IMG/VR virus record: IMGVR_UViG_3300013108_000466
Coordinates: 1-56,833 of that record
DNA length: 56,833 nt
Direction: 5' to 3' (one strand)
Origin: a virus
The translations under genes and the position numbers were made by a program. Positions 45,241 through 51,375 of this stretch are shown one piece after another (positions within the stretch are counted from its first letter, which is position 1; every line of letters starts with the position of its first letter). The notes below the pieces were generated by a model, which saw only the letters and a program-made list of their open reading frames with translations, made no database searches and was not told the origin of the DNA.

Positions 45241-46476
45241 ATGAGGATTTTAGTGTTAATTGTTGTATTATTCCTAGCAATTCCTGCTACGGCTCAAGAA
45301 AAGGATAAGAAAAATATTTTTAAAGAATTCTACAATGATTTCTTTAAATATTCTACTATTTACGGAGCTGGTGATTATAGATCAGCATACGAATCATCAG
45401 ACAAAAAATATTTAATTAGAACTCCAGATGGTGCTGGAATTTATGATGTGCCAGAAGTAGTAGATGTAACTGAATACTTCCCTTCAGATTATAGAATTGG
45501 ATTCGGTATTCGTAAATTAGGTAGATTTGATTACGAAAGAAAACCAGGCAACTTTTGGACTGGAGATCAAAATTTAGAAAGACAAAACGCTTTATTAGCC
45601 CCTAGTTCAGCTGTAATGGGTTGGGAATATCTATTCCATTGGGAAAAAGAAAGACGTAGAGGTGAAGAGTGGGAAAATCAAAGATACTTTTTAAGACATA
45701 CTGGAAAACATCACATTGTAAAATTAGAGTCTCGATTTCAGGGCGCCTATGATTTCAATTACAATTCTGCTGATGTAAGAGCTAGATTACCAATTGGAAA
45801 GAAATTCTCTCTTTCAGCTGGTGCTGCTTATAGAACACACGAAAGAGTTTATGGTGTTAATCCTTATGAAATTTGGGTTAGTGCTTTAGATGCTGATGGG
45901 AACCAAGAAAATTATTGGTACGAATTAGCTTATGAATATGGTTATCAAGATGCTTATTACACTACAGAAATTTATAACCCAGTAACTGGAGAACAACAAA
46001 ACGTTGGAGGATATTTTTGGTGGGATCCAAATGGAAATAGAATTGCATCTTCAGATTTAGAATTTAGAGATGGACCTTACAAAAGATTAATTTCAAGATA
46101 TAATGCAGAAGTTTTAGGTAATACATCCCAATTTGGATTAATAAGTCCAGTAGTGGGATTTGATTTTTACCATTATAAATCTAACTTCTGGTTACACTTA
46201 TATGGAACCGCATATTTACCTTATCACAACTATATAAAAGGTGATAAAGATGAACAAGGCAGAGTTCCATTATCTTACTTATTTAGAGATAGTTGGGATC
46301 AATACGGATTAGCTGATGCAGCTGAAGGTGATCAATGGTGGGACTATCAAGCCGGAGCAAATTTTGGTTGGAAAATAAGTAAGTCATTAGGAATCTTCGC
46401 AGACACAGAATATACAAGAATGTGGGATTCTGAAATGTTTATAACTTCATTTGGATTAAATTATACATTTAGATAA
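45241..46476 (+). CDS. Predicted outer-membrane beta-barrel protein
   Basis: 411 residues. The signal peptide (1-18) ends ATA with Gln next. The mature chain has many alternating aromatic/hydrophobic strands (for example FSLSAGAAYRTHERVYG, FWLHLYGTAYLPYH, FGWKISKSLGIFADTEYTRMW) and ends in a strand closing ...FGLNYTFR, the usual aromatic C-terminal signal of outer-membrane barrels shifted by one residue. Likely inserted in the host outer membrane. A role in receptor masking, lysis or transport is only inference. First gene of the envelope island. Confidence 0.7.
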   Translation: MRILVLIVVLFLAIPATAQEKDKKNIFKEFYNDFFKYSTIYGAGDYRSAYESSDKKYLIRTPDGAGIYDVPEVVDVTEYFPSDYRIGFGIRKLGRFDYERKPGNFWTGDQNLERQNALLAPSSAVMGWEYLFHWEKERRRGEEWENQRYFLRHTGKHHIVKLESRFQGAYDFNYNSADVRARLPIGKKFSLSAGAAYRTHERVYGVNPYEIWVSALDADGNQENYWYELAYEYGYQDAYYTTEIYNPVTGEQQNVGGYFWWDPNGNRIASSDLEFRDGPYKRLISRYNAEVLGNTSQFGLISPVVGFDFYHYKSNFWLHLYGTAYLPYHNYIKGDKDEQGRVPLSYLFRDSWDQYGLADAAEGDQWWDYQAGANFGWKISKSLGIFADTEYTRMWDSEMFITSFGLNYTFR

Positions 46477-46477
46477 A

Positions 46478-46759
46478 ATGGCAAAACAAATAGGCGAAGA
46501 TACTAAGGTTACCTTAGATTTAAAAACAATTGGAATGATAGCAACTTTCATAGTCATGCTAGCTGGTATGTGGTTTACACTACAAGCAGATATAGCACGT
46601 GCAATGGAAATGCCTGAACCAGTTATTGACAGGGTTGAATACGATTTAAAAGATGAATTGGTTCGACAAACAATAATGGATACTCAAGACGACGTAGACA
46701 AAATTTTAGAGGAATTAGAAAAGATAGATGAACGTCTTTATGAGTTACAGAAAAAATAA
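46478..46759 (+). CDS. Single-TM coiled-coil protein, paralogue A
   Basis: 93 residues: short N-terminus, one TM helix (about 18-38) ending in W-F-T-L-Q-A, then a charged coiled coil (about 50-93). The TM boundary (VTLDLKTIGM...GMWFTLQADI) is repeated in the gene at 47823 (VSLDVKALIGM...GVWFTLQAEI), so the two are paralogues. Inner-membrane location with a soluble helical tail. It could be a lysis regulator or part of a membrane complex; unknown. Confidence 0.7.
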   Translation: MAKQIGEDTKVTLDLKTIGMIATFIVMLAGMWFTLQADIARAMEMPEPVIDRVEYDLKDELVRQTIMDTQDDVDKILEELEKIDERLYELQKK

Positions 46760-46762
46760 CAC

Positions 46763-47188
46763 ATGAAAAACCTTCTTTTTTTACTAGTAGCAATCCCCTC
46801 AATTTTATTTGGACAACAAGACGTACCTGAAAAATATTGGCTAGATGATTCAAATTACGAAGACGTAATAAATGGAAAATCTGCATTTGGGGATGATGAA
46901 AATAAAGTTATAGTAGTTGAATATTGGGCTAAATTTAATGAAGCTAATTGTTACCCTCATTGGAAAGAATTAGCAGATAACCCAGATATAGATTATTATA
47001 GAGTAAATATTGCTAATGCTCCTGTAGCAACTAAAAAATATAGAGTTAGAATGGCTCCAACAATTTTTATCATATTAGATGGTATAATTGAAACTAAATT
47101 TAAAGCAGGGTTAGACCTAGAATTCCCAGCAGATAAATCAGAAGTTGAAGAAGCTATTAAAGAGGTACAAAGCTCTGATAAATTCTAA
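46763..47188 (+). CDS. Secreted thioredoxin-fold protein lacking the CxxC
   Basis: 141 residues. The signal peptide (1-17) is followed by Gln-Gln. The thioredoxin-like strand-helix start is V-V-E-Y-W55-A-K-F-N-E-A-N-C63: the usual W-C-x-x-C is replaced by F-N-E-A-N, leaving one displaced Cys. The cis-Pro strand is present as R-M-A-P-T-I. It is probably periplasmic and not a disulfide oxidoreductase; it may be a binding or chaperone domain. It sits between two membrane-protein genes in the envelope island. Confidence 0.7.
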   Translation: MKNLLFLLVAIPSILFGQQDVPEKYWLDDSNYEDVINGKSAFGDDENKVIVVEYWAKFNEANCYPHWKELADNPDIDYYRVNIANAPVATKKYRVRMAPTIFIILDGIIETKFKAGLDLEFPADKSEVEEAIKEVQSSDKF

Positions 47189-47202
47189 TATTTATAATCA
47201 CA
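47188..47202 (+). promoter_or_regulatory. Late-type promoter motif (variant ATATTTATAATCACA)
   Basis: The first 11 bases match the late motif; overlaps the preceding stop codon and lies about 50 nt upstream of the holin-like gene. Confidence 0.5.
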
Positions 47203-47253
47203 ATAATAATAAGGTTCCATTAATAGTTTTACTAATTTTTAAAAACTAGAAAT

Positions 47254-47490
47254 ATGGCATTTAAAGATTTGTTTAAAGACGACAACAACATTAACGAAAA
47301 ATCAGTAGTAGGATTTGCATCCTTTCTGGTTATGGTCATTTTTGCAGTAGTAGATATTATTACTGGAGTTTATGGCAAAGAACTTCAAATACAAGATTAC
47401 ATTTATAATTCTTTCGTAATCATAACTCTCGGCTCCTTTGGTATAGCTGAGGTAGGCAAAATCTTCGGTAAGAAAAAAGACGAAGAATAA
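47254..47490 (+). CDS. Holin-like small membrane protein
   Basis: 78 residues. A charged N-terminus is followed by two hydrophobic segments (about 20-38 and 47-66) and a Lys/Asp/Glu tail. This two-TM layout, with 'NEKSVVGFASFLVMVIFAV', is frequent in phage holin candidates of Bacteroidota phages. A position near a peptidoglycan-active gene and a lipoprotein supports lysis. Holin function is inferred. Confidence 0.6.
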   Translation: MAFKDLFKDDNNINEKSVVGFASFLVMVIFAVVDIITGVYGKELQIQDYIYNSFVIITLGSFGIAEVGKIFGKKKDEE

Positions 47491-47533
47491 TTAGTTGCTA
47501 GTTATCGTATTGTTTAACTAAAACCCCAATTAT

Positions 47534-47764
47534 ATGGAAATTCTAAACAAGATCGGCTCTTGGGCTGACAAACTGACTCACATAGGTGTGTCTTTAATCG
47601 CTTTAGGAGTAGTACTTGAAGTACTATTCAACGGAGCCGGAATACCTTTTTGGCCAGAAATATCTGTAGTAGATAATATTATGGCAATTCTTGGATCATT
47701 GAACGCAGAAGGACTACTAGGTCTAGTAGGTGCTTTTGTTTTATATCACATAGTTAAAAAATAG
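47534..47764 (+). CDS. Small membrane protein, possible second holin/antiholin
   Basis: 76 residues with two hydrophobic segments (about 15-32 and 55-74) separated by a Gly/Pro-containing loop. It is followed by a near-perfect AGGAGGTG and a strong terminator. It may pair with the upstream holin-like protein; no family is recognised. Confidence 0.6.
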   Translation: MEILNKIGSWADKLTHIGVSLIALGVVLEVLFNGAGIPFWPEISVVDNIMAILGSLNAEGLLGLVGAFVLYHIVKK

Positions 47765-47780
47765 GAGGTGTTTAATATTT

Positions 47781-47811
47781 ATCCCCGTACCGCATGGTGC
47801 GGGGATTTTAT
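47781..47811 (+). terminator. Strong rho-independent terminator
   Basis: ATCCCCGTACC (47781-47791) and GGTGCGGGGAT (47796-47806) form an 11-bp stem (one T-G) with a GCAT loop and a T-rich tail, directly upstream of the gene at 47823. Confidence 0.88.
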
Positions 47812-47822
47812 ATTTTAAAACA

Positions 47823-48152
47823 ATGGAAGAACAAAAACAATTAGAATTAAACGAGGGGTCTAAAGTAAGTTTAGACGTGAAAGCCTTAATAGGTATGGTT
47901 ATTGGAATTGTTTCTATTGCTGGAGTATGGTTTACTCTACAAGCTGAAATTTCACAATTACAATTAGATGTAATTAGAATGCAGGATGACGTTGAATTAA
48001 ATCATGAATTTAGAGTCAAATGGCCTAGAGGTGAAATGGGTGCGTTACCTGATGACGCAAAACAAGATCTTAGAATCGAATATCTACAAAAAGAAGTAGA
48101 TGTTTTGAGAGAGGTAGTAAAAAAATTAGAAATTGAAAATGCTAAAAAATGA
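47823..48152 (+). CDS. Single-TM coiled-coil protein, paralogue B
   Basis: 109 residues, paralogue of the protein at 46478. The TM helix (about 22-41) ends in W-F-T-L-Q-A-E-I; a periplasmic or cytoplasmic region (about 45-75) has a WPRGEMGALPDD insert; a C-terminal coiled coil (about 78-107) closes it. The stop TGA overlaps a downstream ATG as ATGA. Confidence 0.7.
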   Translation: MEEQKQLELNEGSKVSLDVKALIGMVIGIVSIAGVWFTLQAEISQLQLDVIRMQDDVELNHEFRVKWPRGEMGALPDDAKQDLRIEYLQKEVDVLREVVKKLEIENAKK

Positions 48153-48202
48153 AAAAATTAAAATCAATATTCTATGAATATTGGATAAAACCATGGGCAT
48201 GA
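48149..48202 (+). CDS. Possible 17-residue micro-ORF coupled to both neighbours
   Basis: ATG 48149 overlaps the upstream stop as ATGA, and its own TGA (48200-48202) overlaps the ATG of the next gene as ATGA. The product MKKLKSIFYEYWIKPWA is basic and amphipathic. Perfect coupling at both ends argues it is translated, but its shortness leaves chance open. Confidence 0.4.
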   Translation: MKKLKSIFYEYWIKPWA

Positions 48203-48378
48203 AAAAGAAAATAGTAACACTAGCATTAAGCACAGCTTTATTATATGGATGTGGAACAAGCAAACCAGCATCTGATGGCTGTTGCCAACCAAAAACTGAA
48301 CAACACCAAGAAAAAGCACTAAATGGCTTACTTTTTGGATTGATAACCTACGCTATATTTAGCGTTGTAAAATTATAA
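48199..48378 (+). CDS. Small lipoprotein with C-terminal hydrophobic helix (u-spanin-like?)
   Basis: 59 residues from ATG 48199 (in-frame ATG 48193 and TTG 48181 are alternatives). The signal peptide has lipobox L-Y-G-C (Cys about 18). The mature part has a Cys-Cys pair and a Gln/Glu/Lys stretch, then a C-terminal hydrophobic helix (about 43-58). Lipid anchor plus C-terminal TM is the topology of unimolecular spanins, although the linker is short (about 24 residues). It lies between holin-like and peptidoglycan-active genes. Confidence 0.6.
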   Translation: MKKKIVTLALSTALLYGCGTSKPASDGCCQPKTEQHQEKALNGLLFGLITYAIFSVVKL

Positions 48379-48381
48379 GAT

Positions 48382-48855
48382 ATGAAACTAGAAGTATTAA
48401 GAGTAAGTTCACAAAAAGATAGTACTAATGGACTATTATTTGATGTAACAACCGATAGAAAATTTTTATGCTATACATTAGAGGATGAATATAGAGATGA
48501 TAAAGTAATGCATGAAACAAGAATCCCAGAAGGAACGTACAAAGTTACACTTAGAAAAGTAGGAGGATTTCATAAAAGATATTCTTCAAAATATGGTTCT
48601 ATGCATAAAGGAATGTTATGGGTAAGAGACGTACCCGGATTCGAATACATTTTAATTCACACTGGAAATACTGATGAACATACATCAGGTTGCTTATTAG
48701 TTGGGGATACTCAACAACAAAATATTACAAAATCAAAAAGTGGATTTATAGGAGCATCAACAGATGCCTATAAAAGAATTTACCCTGCTATAGCTGAAGT
48801 ACTTGAGCGTGGAGATGAGGTAGAGATTTCGTATATTGACTACGATACAGTGTAA
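48382..48855 (+). CDS. DUF5675-type / L,D-transpeptidase-like lysis-region protein
   Basis: 157 residues. IPEGTYKV in the middle, then I-H-T-G-N-T-D-E-H-T-S-G-C-L-L-V-G, a His...Ser-Gly-Cys pattern like the active site of L,D-transpeptidase-type folds and characteristic of a small phage family beside lysis genes (DUF5675, by recollection). It probably acts on peptidoglycan or its peptides. No signal peptide; export would need the holin. Confidence 0.65.
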   Translation: MKLEVLRVSSQKDSTNGLLFDVTTDRKFLCYTLEDEYRDDKVMHETRIPEGTYKVTLRKVGGFHKRYSSKYGSMHKGMLWVRDVPGFEYILIHTGNTDEHTSGCLLVGDTQQQNITKSKSGFIGASTDAYKRIYPAIAEVLERGDEVEISYIDYDTV

Positions 48856-48865
48856 AAACTAAATT

Positions 48866-49936
48866 ATGTTTGGAAAGATAAAAAAGGGAATGTTTCCATT
48901 TCTTATCGCATTTTCTGCTTTGTCAGTAAGTGCGTCGGCTGCATTCTACTCAGTTTATGGATTAAGTAAGTTATTTGCTGGAGCTCAATTACAAGTTATT
49001 ATAATGGCTGGTTCATTAGAATTTGCTAAATTAGTAACTGCATCTCTATTATATCAATATTGGGATACAATTAATAAAACATTAAGAACTTATTTATCTA
49101 TAGCAACAGTTATATTAGTATTAATTACTAGTATGGGTATTTATGGATTTTTAAGTGCAGCTTATCAAGATACTTATAGTAAATTAAGTATAGCTGAAAA
49201 CGAAGTTAAATTCTTAGAAAATAAAAAAGATTTCTATGCTGAAGATGTAGCAAGATTTGATAAAGAATTAGAACGAATATCAGAAAATATTACAATTTTA
49301 TCAAATGCTAAGGCAACTGGTATACAAGTTAGGGATACAACATCATCTACTGGATTTAGAAATACTATTTCTACAACAGAATTAAGATTATCAGCAGCTA
49401 GAATAGAAGCTGAAGAAGAAAATAGAAAAAATGTGTATGAAAAGCGAACTATTGCAGCAGATTCGCTTCAAAAATATCAATTAAAAATATTGGAACTAGA
49501 AAGCAACAATGAAGTTGCTGCTGAATTAGGACCACTGCAGTATTTATCGGGTTTAACCGGTGTATCAATGGATAAAATCATAAATATTTTATTACTTATT
49601 ATAATTTTTGTGTTTGATCCATTAGCTATTTCATTAGTAGTGGCAGCTAACTTTGCATTTGCACAAGCTTATCCTCCTAAAAGATATAGAGAAAATTTAT
49701 ACGAAGAACAAGTAGAAGTAAAAGAAGAACCTAGTGTATTCGATACATACTCAGAATCACTTCCTGATGAAGCAAGAGGATTTCCTCCTAATTATGATGA
49801 AGATGATGAAAAAAGAATGGATATTATCGGACAAAATGGAAATGATGGTGAACACTATGATGAAGATAGTGAAATGATAAAAGGAGATATTGTCAGAAAT
49901 AACTATTTAGACGATAATACTGAAAAGACTTATTAA
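48866..49936 (+). CDS. Polytopic membrane protein with central coiled coil
   Basis: 356 residues. Three hydrophobic segments (about 10-28, 38-60, 75-100), a long charged coiled coil (about 105-215), a fourth TM region (about 232-262) containing FDPLAISLVVAANFAFA, and an acidic C-tail. The FDPLA motif recurs in phage membrane proteins I have seen but cannot name. It may be a membrane sensor or superinfection-exclusion factor (inference). Followed by a class-A promoter inside an inverted repeat. Confidence 0.7.
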   Translation: MFGKIKKGMFPFLIAFSALSVSASAAFYSVYGLSKLFAGAQLQVIIMAGSLEFAKLVTASLLYQYWDTINKTLRTYLSIATVILVLITSMGIYGFLSAAYQDTYSKLSIAENEVKFLENKKDFYAEDVARFDKELERISENITILSNAKATGIQVRDTTSSTGFRNTISTTELRLSAARIEAEEENRKNVYEKRTIAADSLQKYQLKILELESNNEVAAELGPLQYLSGLTGVSMDKIINILLLIIIFVFDPLAISLVVAANFAFAQAYPPKRYRENLYEEQVEVKEEPSVFDTYSESLPDEARGFPPNYDEDDEKRMDIIGQNGNDGEHYDEDSEMIKGDIVRNNYLDDNTEKTY

Positions 49937-49941
49937 ATTAC

Positions 49942-49976
49942 TTGGAGACATGAACAATTTGTCGTATATTGTTCAT
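49942..49976 (+). promoter_or_regulatory. Bacteroidota-type promoter embedded in a 9-bp inverted repeat
   Basis: TTGGA at 49942, TATATT at 49965-49970 (20-nt spacing). ATGAACAAT (49950-49958) and ATTGTTCAT (49968-49976) are perfect inverted repeats flanking and overlapping the -7 box, a plausible operator. It drives the small outer-membrane protein gene. Confidence 0.75.
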
Positions 49977-50064
49977 CGTTCTTAAAATTATTGACGATAA
50001 AGTCCAGTCTTACCTGGCTGGCGTTTTCACAATTAAAACAAATATTAACCAAAACAATTAAATT

Positions 50065-50475
50065 ATGAGAAAATTGATGATTTTGCTTGCTTTTGTATTT
50101 ACAATTTCAGCAAGCGCACAGGTAAAAGGTGACTGGTACGTAGGTACTGGTGACGTTGCAAATGTAGCATGGACAGAATGGTCTATAGCTCCAACAGTTG
50201 GATACGGATTTACTGATAACCTAATGGTAGGTTTGAATGTATCTCAAGCTGATTCATCTGATGACTTAGGAGTAGACGTTCACGCAAGATATTTCTTTGG
50301 AGAAAAGAGATTCTTTGGATATGCTTCAGTAGAAGATTTCGATACTGACCTATTAAAAGTAGGTGTTGGAAAAATGTTTACATTTCACAAAAATGTATTT
50401 ATCGATCCTAAAGTAGTATACGATGTTAATGCAAAAACAACAAATCTAACATTAGGATTTGGTCTTAAATTCTAA
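50065..50475 (+). CDS. Small outer-membrane beta-barrel protein
   Basis: 136 residues. The signal peptide (1-18) ends ASA with Gln next. The mature chain of about 117 residues has eight alternating strands (SIAPTVGYGFTDNLMVGLNV, VDVHARYFFGEKRFFGYASVE, LKVGVGKMFTF and others) and ends L-G-F-G-L-K-F with a terminal Phe, the standard outer-membrane insertion signal. This is the size of an OmpX/OmpA-type 8-strand barrel. A superinfection-exclusion or surface-masking role is inferred. It has its own promoter and a terminator after it. Confidence 0.8.
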   Translation: MRKLMILLAFVFTISASAQVKGDWYVGTGDVANVAWTEWSIAPTVGYGFTDNLMVGLNVSQADSSDDLGVDVHARYFFGEKRFFGYASVEDFDTDLLKVGVGKMFTFHKNVFIDPKVVYDVNAKTTNLTLGFGLKF

Positions 50476-50508
50476 AAATAGATTAAGATATAGTTAAGAA
50501 ATATGCGA

Positions 50509-50535
50509 GGGGGCTTGGATTACCAAGTCCCCTTT
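50509..50535 (+). terminator. Terminator hairpin that contains the next promoter's -33 element
   Basis: GGGGGCTTGG (50509-50518) and CCAAGTCCCC (50523-50532) pair over 10 bp (one G-U) with loop ATTA and three T. The TTGGA -33 element at 50515 spans the end of the 5' arm and the start of the loop. Confidence 0.75.
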
Positions 50536-50543
50536 CGTATATT
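50515..50543 (+). promoter_or_regulatory. Bacteroidota-type promoter overlapping a terminator
   Basis: TTG 50515-50517, TATATT 50538-50543, spacing 20 nt, CG before the box. It serves the small membrane protein at 50569 and probably the dpdA operon. Confidence 0.75.
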
Positions 50544-50568
50544 TACAGGGTAAATAAAAATAAAAGTT

Positions 50569-50691
50569 ATGTTTAAAAAGTTCAGAAACAAATTCAAACA
50601 AGAAATCGACGCAATTACTGGATTTCTATTTATCGCTTTAGTATTTTATATGTTATATTTTAGTTTATGGGTTTTTTGCCCTTGTGGATAA
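50569..50691 (+). CDS. Small single-TM protein (40 residues)
   Basis: ATG 50569 to TAA 50689-50691. A basic N-terminus (MFKKFRNKFKQE) is followed by one hydrophobic helix (about 15-36) ending C-P-C-G. It lies 25 nt downstream of a promoter -7 box and 1 nt before the next ATG, so it is very likely translated. Function unknown; last gene of the envelope island. Confidence 0.6.
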   Translation: MFKKFRNKFKQEIDAITGFLFIALVFYMLYFSLWVFCPCG

Positions 50692-50692
50692 T

Positions 50693-51190
50693 ATGTTTAA
50701 AGTAGCTCATAGTAGAAAATTTATTGAAAAGCGTTTAACTGAATTCCAAAAGTTGAATTATAATCAGTTTAGATGGTGGAGATGGTATGAAGCAAAAAAC
50801 AAACCATTACCAAATAAAGCTGATTTAAGGGATAAAATAATGAATGGTGACTTTGAATGTGGTCCTTATTCATTACAAGCTCAGTTATGTGAGCATATGT
50901 TAAATGATATCTATGAAGAATGTGTACCTGATTTGCAAATGTATTTAGAAAAATCTAAATTACTAAGTGCAAGAAGGAAGAGGTTATGGGAAGATCATGA
51001 AAAGGATGAAAATGGGAAGATTAATGATCTTATAAGTGAATTCAAGAAAAACTTTCGTATCACGAAAGATGAAATATATCAGGAGATTGATATATGTATG
51101 GGTACAATATTAGATTTGTATTATCAAATCGAAGAGAAGTATAGTAAAATTTATATAAAAAGTCGCAGAGGGCGACCGGCAAAAAAATGA
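50693..51190 (+). CDS. Hypothetical protein with AT-hook-like C-terminus
   Basis: 165 residues from ATG 50693; the GTG at 50684 is less likely. Helical, charged, with a Trp/Arg-rich patch (QFRWWRWYE, about 25-33) and a terminal R-R-G-R-P-A-K-K, an AT-hook core. DNA binding is plausible. The stop overlaps the next start as ATGA. Confidence 0.65.
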   Translation: MFKVAHSRKFIEKRLTEFQKLNYNQFRWWRWYEAKNKPLPNKADLRDKIMNGDFECGPYSLQAQLCEHMLNDIYEECVPDLQMYLEKSKLLSARRKRLWEDHEKDENGKINDLISEFKKNFRITKDEIYQEIDICMGTILDLYYQIEEKYSKIYIKSRRGRPAKK

Positions 51191-51333
51191 TTAATAACCA
51201 AGACCAACAAAACGGAAATACTCAACTTAATCAGATTAGGGGTGAGTTTAACGATAGGGTTTCGAAAAAGAAGTTTATGGGTAATTCACCTAGACAACAT
51301 TGGAACGCATCGAGAAGATTTAGAACAATTTAA
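51187..51333 (+). CDS. Small hypothetical protein (48 residues)
   Basis: ATG 51187 overlaps the previous stop (ATGA). The product is polar, Asn/Gln-rich at the start and basic at the end (SPRQHWNASRRFRTI). No family recognised; the overlap supports translation. Confidence 0.5.
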   Translation: MINNQDQQNGNTQLNQIRGEFNDRVSKKKFMGNSPRQHWNASRRFRTI

Positions 51334-51375
51334 AGATTGTTTGGAGAATCGAATTAAAATTATTAAATTAGTTAT

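Noticed and set aside
47762-47770. Perfect Shine-Dalgarno AGGAGGTG after the gene at 47534
   Set aside because: No start codon lies at a suitable distance; the sequence runs into a terminator, and the genome otherwise does not use such sites.
48809-48837. Eighth class-A promoter upstream of 48866
   Set aside because: CG-TATATT is present, but the -33 triplet at the right distance is GTG, and the site lies within the coding sequence; possible but unsupported.
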